A DNA stretch of 48,279 bases from Bacillota bacterium (GCA_012728375.1 JAAYFF010000019.1:1-48279), one strand, 5' to 3'; shown: positions 24,794 to 33,672, counted from the stretch's first letter. The notes: generated by a model from the sequence alone, not told the origin. Made by a program: numbers and translations.

Positions 24794-25579
24794 GTGACAA
24801 ATAGCAGAGATACCAGGGAGAAACTGGCGAAATCTTTGACGGCAAAGACAACGGAATTGATCCCTTTCCTGCCTTATTTGCTGCAGGATTTGTGGGAGCT
24901 CGGCTCTATTCCGGGAGATATCGAAGCGTTGATTCGTGAGCATGTCAAATCACCCGGACTGATGAGCGTACTCGATCTCGCTTGCGGCAAGGGAGCGGTT
25001 TCTGTCCATCTGGCAAAGGTTTTTGGATGTCGTATCAAAGGGATCGATTTTTTTCCGGAGTTTATTGAGTATGCGCGCCGAAAGGCAGGGGAATTTAGTG
25101 TAAGCGAACTCTGTAAATTTCAGGTGGGAGATATAAATGAGGCTGTGCTCAGCGAGCGCGGCTTTGATATGGTTATTTTCGGCTCGGTTGGCGATGTGCT
25201 GGGGAACTATGGCCGGACGTTAAATATGTTGAGGCAGACGGTGAAAGATGGCGGCTATATCATCATCGATGATGCTTACAACCGGGAAGAAAAAGACGGC
25301 GAATACCTGTCTATTAAAGGGTGGCTGGAGCTGTTCAGAAAGGGGAAAGTGGATCTTTTGGCGTGTAAAACCGTGGATGAGCTTGAACTTGCGGAGATGA
25401 ATGCTGTTCAACAGGCTTCTATCCGCAGGCGTGCGGAGGAATTGAAGTTAAAATATCCGGGAAAAAGCCACCTTTTTGATGGATATGTGGCCAGCCAGCA
25501 GGCTGAGTGTGATGAGCTGGCGGAAGAGATTATGGGAATCACCTGGCTCCTCAAGAAACAAAAGACAGAAAATGCATAG
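24794..25579 (+). CDS. Class I SAM-dependent methyltransferase
   Basis: A 261-residue protein with motif I VLDLACGKGAVSVHLAKVFG, the acidic residue of motif II in IKGIDFFPEF, and the post-I FDMVIFGSVGDVLG region followed by VKDGGYIIIDDAY. This is a standard Rossmann methyltransferase; the C-terminal helical cap gives no clue to the substrate. GTG 24794 is the likely start behind AAAGGTGATG. A strong terminator follows at 25596. No operon partner is visible. Confidence 0.8.
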   Translation: MTNSRDTREKLAKSLTAKTTELIPFLPYLLQDLWELGSIPGDIEALIREHVKSPGLMSVLDLACGKGAVSVHLAKVFGCRIKGIDFFPEFIEYARRKAGEFSVSELCKFQVGDINEAVLSERGFDMVIFGSVGDVLGNYGRTLNMLRQTVKDGGYIIIDDAYNREEKDGEYLSIKGWLELFRKGKVDLLACKTVDELELAEMNAVQQASIRRRAEELKLKYPGKSHLFDGYVASQQAECDELAEEIMGITWLLKKQKTENA

Positions 25580-25595
25580 GTAATGATTACCTGTA

Positions 25596-25644
25596 CCTGG
25601 AGCACGCTAAAAAGGCTCTTTTAGCGTGCTCCAGGCATTTTTTT
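25596..25644 (+). terminator. Strong intrinsic terminator
   Basis: CCTGGAGCACGCTAAAA pairs perfectly with TTTTAGCGTGCTCCAGG (17 pairs, loop of six), then CATTTTTTT. It ends the methyltransferase transcript. Confidence 0.95.
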
Positions 25645-25758
25645 ATCCCGGGAGTGTCTAGCAGCTGCCGGAGTCCCGGATATGTGCATGGTATTCCTGG
25701 CAAAGATTTCTAGCGATACTCTGCAAACTATTTTCTTTTAACGCTGCAATCCCTTAAA

Positions 25759-26601
25759 TTATTTTTGAGAACTATCTTCAAAGGAGGCGCGAGGATAACT
25801 GCCGAGTATCTTTAGAAAGAGGGTCCTATTGCGCATTTCGCTGATGGCAAGGGCTACATTCTTATCGCGGCGATGTCCCTGGATATCCAGGAAAAAGATA
25901 TATTTCCCCAGGTCGCCGCGGATAGGACGGGATTCAATCTTGGTGAGGTTGAGCCCGTGATTTGCCACAACTCCGAGAAGGTCATGCAGACTTCCCGGTC
26001 TGTCCGGCAGCCCGAGGAGCAGCGATGTTTTATCGTCACCCGTAGGCGGGGCATCCTCTGCAGCCAAAATGAGAAAACGGGTGACATTTCCTTTTTCATC
26101 CTGCAGATCTTCACGGAGCACGTTGAGCCCGTAGCGTGCAGCTGCATGGCGGGAAGCCACAACTCCAAGACCGGGGTGCTGCGCGGCCAGGCAAGCCGCC
26201 TCTGCCGTGCTGACCGTCTCCCTTACAGGTATTCCCGGCAGAAGTTCGGCCAGGCTGTGGCGGCATTGGGCCAAAGCCTGGGGATGTGAACGGACTTCTT
26301 TTATTCCGCTCAGCGTTTCCCCTTTTTGCGCCAGCAAACAATGGCGTACCGGAAGGAGGATTTCAGCCCTGATTTGCGCGCTGCTATGGCGCAAAAGGTC
26401 GAGGGTAAGATTTACAGAGCCCTCTAGAGAGTTTTCCACAGGGACGATCCCAAGGTCGGCCTTTTTTTGTTCAACTGCGGCTATTGCCGTATCAATTCCG
26501 GCACAGGGTACCAGAGAGATCGATTTGCCGCCGGCAAAACGGATTGCCGCCTCTTCGCTAAAGGTACCCGGAGGTCCCAGGTAAGCGAGCTTAGCACACA
26601 T
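25759..26601 (-). CDS. pheA: Prephenate dehydratase
   Basis: A 280-residue monofunctional enzyme converting prephenate to phenylpyruvate in phenylalanine synthesis. The catalytic domain has YLGPPGTFSEEAA, VPVENSLEGSVNLTLDLL and NVTRFLILA with the conserved Thr-Arg-Phe. The C-terminal ACT domain has LPDRPGSLHDLLGVVANHGLNLTKIESRPI, with the GALV-like and ESRP motifs for phenylalanine feedback control. Length agrees with the family. ATG 26601 is preceded by AGGAGG. It is transcribed alone on the minus strand. Confidence 0.95.
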   Translation of the reverse strand: MCAKLAYLGPPGTFSEEAAIRFAGGKSISLVPCAGIDTAIAAVEQKKADLGIVPVENSLEGSVNLTLDLLRHSSAQIRAEILLPVRHCLLAQKGETLSGIKEVRSHPQALAQCRHSLAELLPGIPVRETVSTAEAACLAAQHPGLGVVASRHAAARYGLNVLREDLQDEKGNVTRFLILAAEDAPPTGDDKTSLLLGLPDRPGSLHDLLGVVANHGLNLTKIESRPIRGDLGKYIFFLDIQGHRRDKNVALAISEMRNRTLFLKILGSYPRASFEDSSQK

Positions 26602-26798
26602 TTAACGTCCTCCTTTGTTTCTCTGTCTATTCTAGCATTACCCCGGTAGGCAGTCAATAAGATGCATGAAGGTGCGGGAGGATGGTTCATTTATGTGGCA
26701 ACTAAAAACAGAAAGGAAGGATATTAAAACTATCTGTCGAAAGTACAATACCGGAAAATTGTTAAGAGCCAGGCAGGAAAGATAGGGAGGCTTACTAT

Positions 26799-27980
26799 AT
26801 GGCTAAATTACCGGATTATGTGGGTCCCTGCGCCTTGGGAATCAAAATGGGTGTGATCACGCCAAGATGTGACTTGCTCGGTATGATTTGCGAGGCCATG
26901 CAGCAATGTGATAAGGATAATCTTCTTGATGATGGAGATGTTATCTGTATAACAGAATCGTGCGTAGCAAGGGCGCAGGATAATTTTGTCTCCACTGACG
27001 AAATCGCGGCCGAGTTGAAGGAAAAGTACAACGTTAAACCCGACAGCAGGCTCGGTGTTCTTTTTCCCATAACCAGTCGCAACCGTTTTGCTCTTATTTT
27101 AAAGGGTTTGGCAAAAGCTGTTCCCCGGGGGGAAATAATCGTTCAGTTTTCTTTCCCTTCCGACGAGGTGGGCAACATGATTGTTTTACCCGAATTTGCA
27201 GAGGGTTGCAAGGGCGATGAATCATTTTTTTATGAAGAGATTAAGGATAAATGCCGGCATCCCATTACTAACATTGATTATCCCGGCTACTATAAAAAAA
27301 TAATTGAAGCTGAAGGTGCCGGGGCAAAGATTTGCTTTTCCAACAACCCGGAAACCATACTTTCTTTTAAACCGGATTGCCTGGTTATCTCCAGTGTCCA
27401 TGATCGCTTTAAAAAACAAAAAATGTTTGAGGGTACAGGTTTTCGTATTATCACTTTACAGGACATCTGCAGCGACCCCTCTAAACCGGCCTGGTCGGAA
27501 TGGGGGCTTCTGGGAAGCAACATGTCTTCGGATAACCTGCTCAACCTGGCCCCCAGGAACGGTGATGAATTTGCCCTTAATGTGCAAAAAATGATTAAAG
27601 GGAAGTTTGGCAAAGAAGTAGAGGTAATAATTTATGGTGACGGAGCCTACAAGGATCCGGTCACGGGTATTTACGAACTTGCCGACCCGCAACCCAGCCT
27701 CGGCAGCACACCGGCCTTTAAAGACGGCCGTATGCGCGAAGGTGTCAAGTATAAGATGCTGGCGGATACTGCCTTTGCCGAAGGCAAGTCACCGGCGGAA
27801 ATAGAGGAAATGCTGGCAGCTGTTAAAAAGAAGAGGTATGGACAGGACGAGATAGCCAACGAAGGGACAACGCCGCGTAAACTGGAAGATATAATTGCCA
27901 GCCTGGCTGATTTGATAAGCGGCTCCGCGGATGCGGGCACCCCTCTGGTTTTGGTAAAAGGACTATTTAATGTAAGATAA
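26799..27980 (+). CDS. CofE-like (coenzyme F420-0:glutamate ligase family) protein
   Basis: A 393-residue protein of the CofE/FbiB-N type: DDGDVICITESCVARAQDNFV near the N-terminus, LGVLFPITSRNRFALILKGLA, then a long region ending in VIIYGDGAYKDPVTGIYELADP and a GSADAGTPLVLVKGLF tail. In the F420 pathway CofE adds glutamates to F420-0 using GTP. This homologue is longer than archaeal CofE (about 250 residues) and no other F420 gene is in view, so it may act on another substrate. ATG 26799 follows GGGAGG. Confidence 0.75.
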   Translation: MAKLPDYVGPCALGIKMGVITPRCDLLGMICEAMQQCDKDNLLDDGDVICITESCVARAQDNFVSTDEIAAELKEKYNVKPDSRLGVLFPITSRNRFALILKGLAKAVPRGEIIVQFSFPSDEVGNMIVLPEFAEGCKGDESFFYEEIKDKCRHPITNIDYPGYYKKIIEAEGAGAKICFSNNPETILSFKPDCLVISSVHDRFKKQKMFEGTGFRIITLQDICSDPSKPAWSEWGLLGSNMSSDNLLNLAPRNGDEFALNVQKMIKGKFGKEVEVIIYGDGAYKDPVTGIYELADPQPSLGSTPAFKDGRMREGVKYKMLADTAFAEGKSPAEIEEMLAAVKKKRYGQDEIANEGTTPRKLEDIIASLADLISGSADAGTPLVLVKGLFNVR

Positions 27981-28030
27981 TAAGAGTAATTGTAACTGCT
28001 TAAGAGGTTGATATAAGCCCTTATGTAGCG

Positions 28031-28075
28031 AATCGGCACGGCTTTTTCTAAAAATTAGAAAAAGCCGTGCCGATT
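28031..28075. repeat. Perfect 20-bp inverted repeat
   Basis: Arms at 28031-28050 and 28056-28075 are exact reverse complements with a five-base loop. It sits after the CofE-like gene. It has no downstream T run on the plus strand, though AT-rich arms let it act as a bidirectional terminator; part of the stem contains five T in a row. Confidence 0.85.
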
Positions 28076-28131
28076 ATGAAAGCGCCTTTTGTTGTATTTT
28101 CATTATAAAAGTAGAAAGGGTGCAGCAGTCA

Positions 28132-28563
28132 ATGTATTTGCAACGTCAGTACCAGCCTGGCCGGAAGTGGTTAGCCAGGCTGCCTTTTGAGTCAGATTTA
28201 CTTGGGGAAATAGAAAAGTTTGCCGCGGAACAAAATATCAAGGTTGGTCAGGTGAAAGTCATCGGGGCTGTAAAAAAGGCAGTGCTTGGTTTTTATGACC
28301 AGCAGAGCAAGGAATATCGTTCACTTTATTTTAACAAACCTCTGGAAATTTTGCACTGTAGCGGCAACTTAAGCATTAAAGACGGAACCCCGAAGGCGCA
28401 TCTGCATATTGCTTTGGGCAGTGAAGATGGTGCTGCCTTAGGAGGGCATCTCCTACCCGGAACCATTGTTTTTGCCGGTGAAGCAGTAATAGAAGAACTT
28501 ATTGGCCCTGAAATGGTTCGCGGCTATGACCTTCAAACAGGACTTCCCCTCTGGGAAAAATAA
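28132..28563 (+). CDS. PPC/DUF296 domain protein
   Basis: A 143-residue protein with the plant-and-prokaryote-conserved fold: ARLPFESDLLGEIEKFAAEQ, VGQVKVIGAVKKAVLGFYD, and KAHLHIALGSEDGAALGGHL with the conserved His-x-His and Gly-His-Leu metal-site motifs, then GTIVFAGEAVIEEL. Bacterial single-domain PPC proteins form trimers and may bind metal or nucleotides; the function is not established. ATG 28132 is chosen because AAAGGG lies nine to ten bases before it. It probably shares a transcript with the SDR gene 15 bases downstream. Confidence 0.85.
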   Translation: MYLQRQYQPGRKWLARLPFESDLLGEIEKFAAEQNIKVGQVKVIGAVKKAVLGFYDQQSKEYRSLYFNKPLEILHCSGNLSIKDGTPKAHLHIALGSEDGAALGGHLLPGTIVFAGEAVIEELIGPEMVRGYDLQTGLPLWEK

Positions 28564-28577
28564 AGAGGTTTTTACAC

Positions 28578-29318
28578 ATGGAAAATCCAGGAACAGTTAT
28601 TATAACCGGAGCTTCTAGAGGAATTGGAAAAGCGATGGCAAAAGCCTTTGCCGGTAAAGGATATAATGTTCTCATCAACTACAATAAGTCTGAAAATGCT
28701 GCAAAAGAACTGTACAGTCAACTGGTGGAAAAAAATTTATCCGTTGAGCTTTGCAGGGCGGATATAGCAAAGCGCGGGGAAGTTGACTTCATGGTGGATT
28801 TCTGTATAAAAAAATATGCCGGTTTAGATATATTGATCAATAATGCAGGAATAAGCCAATCAAAACTCTTTACCGACATAGAAGAGCATGATTGGGATGA
28901 AATGATCAATATCAATCTAAAGGGTGTTTTTAATTGTGCTCAGAGTGTTTTAAGATATATGCTTCCCAGAAAAAGAGGTAAAATAATAAACGTATCTTCC
29001 GTCTGGGGTATTGTAGGTGCGTCCTGTGAAGTCCACTATTCAGCCGCAAAAGCCGGCGTCATCGGTTTTACGAAAGCGCTTGCCAAGGAACTGGGACCGT
29101 CGAATATACAGGTGAACTGTATCGCGCCGGGAATTATTAAGACAGAAATGCTTGATTCTTACTCACCACAAGAATTGGATGATTTAAAAAATTCAATCCC
29201 GCTAATGAGGCTGGGAAGGCCGGAGGAGATCGCTGCCTGTGCACTGTTTCTCGCGTCCAAAGATGCGGATTACATCACAGGACAGGTAATTAGTCCAAAT
29301 GGGGGATTCGTGATTTAA
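28578..29318 (+). CDS. Short-chain dehydrogenase/reductase, FabG-like
   Basis: A 246-residue classical SDR: NAD(P)-binding TGASRGIGKAMA at 9-20, NNAG, catalytic Ser in NVSSVWGIVG, Tyr-x3-Lys in YSAAKAG, and a C-terminal YITGQVISPNGG typical of 3-oxoacyl-ACP reductases. It is likely an NADP-dependent oxidoreductase; location away from fatty acid genes means the substrate is open. ATG 28578 has AGAGG before it. It ends 28 bases from the convergent DUF134 gene. Confidence 0.85.
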   Translation: MENPGTVIITGASRGIGKAMAKAFAGKGYNVLINYNKSENAAKELYSQLVEKNLSVELCRADIAKRGEVDFMVDFCIKKYAGLDILINNAGISQSKLFTDIEEHDWDEMININLKGVFNCAQSVLRYMLPRKRGKIINVSSVWGIVGASCEVHYSAAKAGVIGFTKALAKELGPSNIQVNCIAPGIIKTEMLDSYSPQELDDLKNSIPLMRLGRPEEIAACALFLASKDADYITGQVISPNGGFVI

Positions 29319-29345
29319 CGAGGTGTCGCGCATAATATGGCGGGA

Positions 29346-29732
29346 TTATTTCTCATCGGGTTTTCCGGAACCGTTCTTTAACCCGCCGGCAAACATGCGC
29401 CTGCGGCAAAAACCAAAACCGCACGATTTTTCCAAACCATCACAAAGCCGGTAATCCCCACCCTCTATTCTTAGCATTTTGCTGTTTACCAGGGAGTCTG
29501 CAATTTTTTTTCTGGCATCATTATAAATCCTTTGAACAGTTGTGCGGGCGATATGCATCTTTTCTGCACATTCTTCCTGCGTGAGCCCCTCTAAGTCGAT
29601 CAGCCTTATCGTTTCATATTCATCAACAGTCATTATTACAAAATGATCCTGACTGAGCAGCGAATTAAGAGGACCAAACCGGCTGCTTTCAGGTAAGCAG
29701 CAGACTTTTCTGCATTTCCTTGGTCTGGCCAT
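29346..29732 (-). CDS. DUF134/UPF0251 DNA-binding regulator, Cys-rich
   Basis: The 128-residue protein has a central helix-turn-helix resembling sigma factor region 4: [20 protein letters not shown], then [19 protein letters not shown]. Cysteines flank it on both sides: [12 protein letters not shown] at the N-terminus and [17 protein letters not shown] at the C-terminus, enough to bind a metal or Fe-S cluster. A sigma-4-like fold fits binding at the -35 box. Its own promoter (29755-29782) carries the same TTGACATATG element as nifX-minD, mrp, DUF364 and the MBL gene, so it may autoregulate and control that regulon. This link is inferred, but strong. Confidence 0.85.
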   Translation of the reverse strand: MARPRKCRKVCCLPESSRFGPLNSLLSQDHFVIMTVDEYETIRLIDLEGLTQEECAEKMHIARTTVQRIYNDARKKIADSLVNSKMLRIEGGDYRLCDGLEKSCGFGFCRRRMFAGGLKNGSGKPDEK

Positions 29733-29754
29733 AGATAGATCACCTCTTGTATCT

Positions 29755-29782
29755 ATTATACCATGTTATGAGCATATGTCAA
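29755..29782 (-). promoter_or_regulatory. DUF134 promoter with TTGACATATG operator-like element
   Basis: On the minus strand TTGACA (29782-29777) and TATAAT (29760-29755) are 16 bases apart, with TTGACATATGCTCATAA as the shared element over the -35 and spacer. The core TGACATATGCTCA is an interrupted inverted repeat (TGA...TCA). Confidence 0.8.
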
Positions 29783-29898
29783 TAACATTTATTTTTAGTA
29801 CCCAGCAGATAAACTTTTCTTTTCCGTAGGTAATTTTTGATGTAATATATTAACAGCAGTATCTTATGGCTATTAATAAGGAGATGGAGAAAACAATT

Positions 29899-30285
29899 AT
29901 GAGGGAAAATAAGGAAATAGATTATGACAGGATATTAAAATTTCTTCCCTACTTTGAGGACGAATATTTTAGATTTCTTTATGGGGAAAGAGGTTTTACC
30001 TGTATATTTTCCGATGACATCGCAGGTTTTGTAAATGTTCTTCGGGAAGACGGATTTTTTATTTCGTTTAAGTGGCAAGAATGGCAAGAGGAAGCCGGGA
30101 GGTATATTGATAACCCGGAGTTAATTCTGGAAGCACCGCTTGAAGATTTGCGAAAACTACTAACGACCTTTGTTGAAAGGGATAAAGTAAAGTTGGGATA
30201 TCTGATTTCAGTAATCAGGGATGAGCTGGTCCTTTTAATCCTGAAGCGGTTAAAAGTTCTCGTATCTCATGTTGACCGTTGTTAA
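29899..30285 (+). CDS. DUF6508-like hypothetical protein
   Basis: A 128-residue soluble protein. DYDRILKFLPYFEDE at the start, FKWQEWQEEAGRY in the middle and LRKLLTTFVERDKVKLGYL near the end match my memory of DUF6508 proteins, whose function is unknown. ATG 29899 is chosen over 29866 because GGAG lies nine bases before it. It stands alone, head to tail with nothing obvious; gene order gives no clue to a role. Confidence 0.65.
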   Translation: MRENKEIDYDRILKFLPYFEDEYFRFLYGERGFTCIFSDDIAGFVNVLREDGFFISFKWQEWQEEAGRYIDNPELILEAPLEDLRKLLTTFVERDKVKLGYLISVIRDELVLLILKRLKVLVSHVDRC

Positions 30286-30293
30286 AGAACATA

Positions 30294-30683
30294 TTAAAAA
30301 GCATTTTTAAGGTGCCGCATCTCTTTAGCTGCCTGCTTTTTTTCGTCTAGAAGAATTAAGACGGCATCAAAGCGGCAAAGTGTGAAGTTGCGGCGTTCCC
30401 TTAATAGGTAATATTGGGCCAGCTGTTTCAGCTTTCTTTTTTTGCGATAATTGATAGACTCTGCTGCCATATTCAAAGTTCCGCTACTGCTTGAGCGAAC
30501 TTCGACAAAAACAAGGTACTGCCCATCTCGGCAAATAAGATCGATTTCCCCTACCGGGCAGCGATAATTTCTCGACAAAATTTGGTAACCTTCTTTATTG
30601 CATAGATACTCAGCTGCCAGTTTTTCGCCGGCAGTTCCCAGTTCCTTTTTCCAGCCTGTTTCTTTTTCTTTAATGATAAGCAT
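30294..30683 (-). CDS. yraN: YraN/UPF0102 endonuclease-like protein
   Basis: A 129-residue protein of the PD-(D/E)XK-like UPF0102 family: GTAGEKLAAEYLCNKEGYQI, then NYRCPVGEIDLICRDGQYLV with the Asp and FVEVRSS with the Glu-x-Arg (Lys in many members), and ESINYRKKRKLKQLAQYYL. Usually encoded near rnhB and yifB. ATG 30683 is chosen to match homologue starts; GAAAGG directly precedes it, so ribosome spacing is poor. Its start lies 10 bases after the yifB stop, so both are likely one transcript. Confidence 0.85.
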   Translation of the reverse strand: MLIIKEKETGWKKELGTAGEKLAAEYLCNKEGYQILSRNYRCPVGEIDLICRDGQYLVFVEVRSSSSGTLNMAAESINYRKKRKLKQLAQYYLLRERRNFTLCRFDAVLILLDEKKQAAKEMRHLKNAF

Positions 30684-30693
30684 CCTTTCGCTT

Positions 30694-32229
30694 TTAATAG
30701 TGTCTGTCAAAACTTCGATACTGAATTGCTTCCGCAATATGATGGGCCTGAATGAAGGTTTCTTGTTCAAGGTCCGCGATTGTACGGGCAACTTTTATAA
30801 TCCTGTCATGCGCTCTCATGGAAAGGGATAGAGAATCGAATGCCCGCCCAAGTATCATGCGGGCATCTTTATTTAAAGGGCAAATTTCCTGTAAATGACG
30901 GTTTGTCATGTCGGCATTGCAAGTAATATTCAGGTGGCGGAATCTTTGCCTTTGCAACTGCCTTGCCTTTTCAACCCGTTTTCGGATCGCGGCTGAACTT
31001 TCTGCATGCTGATCATCTTGCAACTCGGAGTATTCCATTGCAGGAACCTCAACATGAATATCGATCCTGTCCATCAGGGGACCGGAGGACTTCAGTCGAT
31101 AACGTCTTATTTGCTGTTCTGTACACTGGCATTCTTTTCTGGGGTGTCCGTAATACCCGCACGGACAAGGATTTCTAGAAGCAACCAGCATAAAGCGTGA
31201 TGGGAAACGAAGAGTCATCTCCGCTCTGGTAATGGTCACGCATCCATCTTCCAACGGCTGGCGCAGACCTTCCAAAACATCCCGTGAATATTCGGGAAAT
31301 TCGTCTAAAAAAAGAACTCCCATATGGGCAAGGGTAACCTCTCCCGGCTGGGGGATCCGTCCTCCGCCGAGCATTCCTGCTGCAGTTGCGGTATGATGGG
31401 GAGAACGAAAAGGTCTTTGGGCAATAAGGGGCGTGTCCTCTTTTAAAAGTCCCGCGACGCTGTATATCTTTGTAATTTCCAGACACTCCTGCAATGTCAG
31501 CGAGGGAAGAATAGAAGGTATCCGTCGCGCCAGCATTGTTTTGCCTGTGCCGGGGGGTCCCGAGAGCAGAATATTATGTCCTCCTGCAGCACTTATCTCC
31601 AGGGCTCTTTTGGCTGCATATTGTCCTTTTACTTCGCTAAAATCAGGATGATCATTTTTGTTTAATTCAGCTAAAAGTTTCTCTGCATTTGTGTTCCCAT
31701 GCGGAAGATCAATTTCCCCTTTTAGGAAAGATACCAGCTCTTGAATTGTTGCTACACCCTGGACGACAATTCCTCCCACCAGCGATGCTTCCGCAAGATT
31801 TCCTCTAGGCACAATTAGTACTATGCCGTCTTTTTCCTGTTCCTTTAAAGAAGCGGCCATGGCCATCGTTCCGGGGACCGGCTTTACTTCTCCATCGAGA
31901 GAGAGCTCTCCCACCAGAACCTTTCCCTTGAGAGAATCTACTGGTATTTGTCCGGAAGAGGCTAATATTCCCGCGGCAATAGCCAAATCAAAAGCAGAGC
32001 CCTCCTTTCGCAAATCCGCAGGAGCCAGGTTAACAGTAATACGCATTACAGGAAAGTCAAAACCGCTGTTTCGCAGGGCGGCGCGCACTCTTTCCCTGGC
32101 CTCTTTCACAGACGGAGCGGGAAGCCCGACTAATGAAAAATTGGGCAATCCACCGTCAAGATCTGTTTCAACCCAGACGCGGACTCCTTCAATTCCCGCA
32201 AGAGCACAGCTGGCTACTTTGGAAAACAA
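30694..32229 (-). CDS. yifB: YifB/ComM family Mg-chelatase-like AAA+ ATPase
   Basis: A 511-residue protein: N-terminal Lon-like S5 domain (ASCALAGIEGVRVWVETDL, GLPAPSVKEARERVRAAL), AAA+ domain with Walker A LSGPPGTGKT, Walker B GVLFLDEFPE, and the C-terminal Mg-chelatase-type region with a four-Cys stretch (CPCGYYGHPRKECQC). Family members such as ComM act as hexameric helicases in branch migration during natural transformation. TTG 32229 is preferred: it aligns with the usual LxSKVxSCALxGIE opening and has AGAGG at good distance, whereas GTG 32238 overlaps the ribosome site. Confidence 0.9.
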   Translation of the reverse strand: MFSKVASCALAGIEGVRVWVETDLDGGLPNFSLVGLPAPSVKEARERVRAALRNSGFDFPVMRITVNLAPADLRKEGSAFDLAIAAGILASSGQIPVDSLKGKVLVGELSLDGEVKPVPGTMAMAASLKEQEKDGIVLIVPRGNLAEASLVGGIVVQGVATIQELVSFLKGEIDLPHGNTNAEKLLAELNKNDHPDFSEVKGQYAAKRALEISAAGGHNILLSGPPGTGKTMLARRIPSILPSLTLQECLEITKIYSVAGLLKEDTPLIAQRPFRSPHHTATAAGMLGGGRIPQPGEVTLAHMGVLFLDEFPEYSRDVLEGLRQPLEDGCVTITRAEMTLRFPSRFMLVASRNPCPCGYYGHPRKECQCTEQQIRRYRLKSSGPLMDRIDIHVEVPAMEYSELQDDQHAESSAAIRKRVEKARQLQRQRFRHLNITCNADMTNRHLQEICPLNKDARMILGRAFDSLSLSMRAHDRIIKVARTIADLEQETFIQAHHIAEAIQYRSFDRHY

Positions 32230-32369
32230 ACAGTTCACCTCTTAGCGGTTTAACAAATTTCTATACTGTAAATTCCACATAAATACTCATTTTTCCTGCT
32301 ATTTACCAATCGTTAGAAAAAGTCAAAAAGGTAAATGATAAAAGATGAAGGAGACTTAAAAAAAAATTT

Positions 32370-32398
32370 TTGACATATGCTCATTAATTGTTTAAAAT
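32370..32398 (+). promoter_or_regulatory. mrp promoter with TTGACATATG element
   Basis: TTGACA at 32370-32375 and TAAAAT at 32393-32398 are 17 bases apart. The element is TTGACATATGCTCATTAA. A second CATATG (in CAGCATATGAC, about 32404-32414) lies just after the -10, a possible second half operator. Confidence 0.75.
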
Positions 32399-32456
32399 AA
32401 ATTCAGCATATGACCGCTAAAAAAATTCGAGGCTCAGAAAGGGGAATTATACGCTT

Positions 32457-33218
32457 ATGAGTTCGGACAAACCATCTGGAATTGAGAAGATACAACGTCA
32501 AGAAATTAAGCATGTCATCGCAGTGGGTAGCGGTAAAGGGGGAGTAGGCAAGTCTTCCATTACTTCTCTTTTGGCTGTAGGAGCCTGCAGGGAAGGTTTT
32601 AAGGCGGGTATTCTCGATGCGGATATCACAGGTCCGAGTATACCCAAGATGTTTGGTTTAAAAAACAATTCCATGAACAAGGGCTTTATCCCTCTGGAAA
32701 CTTCACGGGGAATAAAGGTTATGTCCTTAAATTTACTGCTTCCCAGCGAGGATGATCCCGTAATTTGGAGGGGACCATTGATTGGCGGTGCAGTAAAACA
32801 GTTTTGGACAGAAGTTGACTGGGGAGAACTGGATTATCTCTTTATCGACCTTCCTCCGGGTACGGCCGATGCTCCATTAACAGTTATGCAATTTATTCCA
32901 CTAGATGGACTGGTTATCGTCAGTTCCCCGCAAGACCTTGCGGTAATGGTTGTCAAAAAGGCTTTGAAAATGGCAGCGGCAATGAATGTTCCGGTACTTG
33001 GTTTAATTGAAAATATGAGTTATTTACTTTGCCCCTCATGCGGAGACAAACTGGAAATTTTCGGGGCAAGCAAAGCCAAGGAAGTAGCAACAATAACAGG
33101 CGTACCTCTGATCGACATTCTTCCTCTGGACAAGAAGCTGGCCGAATACTGCGATAATGGTCTAATTGAAAATTACGACACCGATTTATTTAAAAAACTG
33201 AATGTGCAAAAAAGCTGA
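32457..33218 (+). CDS. mrp: Mrp/NBP35-type Fe-S cluster carrier ATPase
   Basis: A 253-residue ATPase with deviant Walker A GSGKGGVGKSS near residue 22, ILDADITGPSIPKMFGL, WRGPLIGGAVKQFWTEVDWG, FIDLPPGTADAPL and the C-terminal Cys pair in LLCPSCGDKLEIFG, which binds a bridging [4Fe-4S] cluster in the dimer. The family carries Fe-S clusters to apo-proteins. It is the first gene of a transcript with an IscU-like scaffold 34 bases downstream, under the TTGACATATG promoter. No ferredoxin insert, unlike the MinD proteins at 21-23 kb. Confidence 0.9.
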   Translation: MSSDKPSGIEKIQRQEIKHVIAVGSGKGGVGKSSITSLLAVGACREGFKAGILDADITGPSIPKMFGLKNNSMNKGFIPLETSRGIKVMSLNLLLPSEDDPVIWRGPLIGGAVKQFWTEVDWGELDYLFIDLPPGTADAPLTVMQFIPLDGLVIVSSPQDLAVMVVKKALKMAAAMNVPVLGLIENMSYLLCPSCGDKLEIFGASKAKEVATITGVPLIDILPLDKKLAEYCDNGLIENYDTDLFKKLNVQKS

Positions 33219-33252
33219 AAAAAGAATGGAGAGATAGGAGGTTTGATGAGAA

Positions 33253-33633
33253 ATGATGTACTCGGAAAAAGTACTGGAACATTTTTTGAACCCCAAAAAT
33301 TTAGGCTATATTCTCGAGCCTGACGGTGTGGGAAAGATGGGGGATCCTTCGTGTGGAGATTATTTGCATATTTATATCAAAGTTAAAGATAACCGCATCG
33401 CGGATATCAAATTCGAAATTTTGGGTTGTCCGGCAGCTATCGCGACAAGCAGTGTACTTACGGAACTGGCAGAAGGAAAAACCCTTGACGAGGCATTAAA
33501 GATTACAGATGATGATGTTGTCAAAGCCCTTGGCGGGTTGCCCGATCCCAAGGTACACTGTTCTAATCTTGGAGCGGAGGCGCTCCACCGCGCTGTGGAG
33601 GACTACCTGGATAAAGTAAAATTTAAAAAATAA
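33253..33633 (+). CDS. IscU/NifU-N-like Fe-S scaffold protein
   Basis: A 126-residue protein with all three scaffold cysteines: GDPSCGDYL (Cys34), LGCPAAIATSS (Cys59) and KVHCSNLG (Cys103), plus the Asp in the first motif. The layout is that of IscU/NifU-N domains, which assemble Fe-S clusters. No cysteine desulfurase is adjacent. ATG 33253 follows GGAGG. It pairs with the Mrp gene upstream, so scaffold and carrier are co-expressed. Confidence 0.9.
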   Translation: MMYSEKVLEHFLNPKNLGYILEPDGVGKMGDPSCGDYLHIYIKVKDNRIADIKFEILGCPAAIATSSVLTELAEGKTLDEALKITDDDVVKALGGLPDPKVHCSNLGAEALHRAVEDYLDKVKFKK

Positions 33634-33643
33634 AAGTGCTTTA

Positions 33644-33672
33644 TTGACATATGCTCAATAACGTTTTAATAA
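33644..33672 (+). promoter_or_regulatory. Promoter with TTGACATATG element before the second DUF364 gene
   Basis: TTGACA at 33644-33649 continues as TTGACATATGCTCAATAAC; TAATAA at 33667-33672 or TTTAAT at 33665-33670 would be the -10 (spacing 15-17). It starts 10 bases after the scaffold gene stop. Confidence 0.65.
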
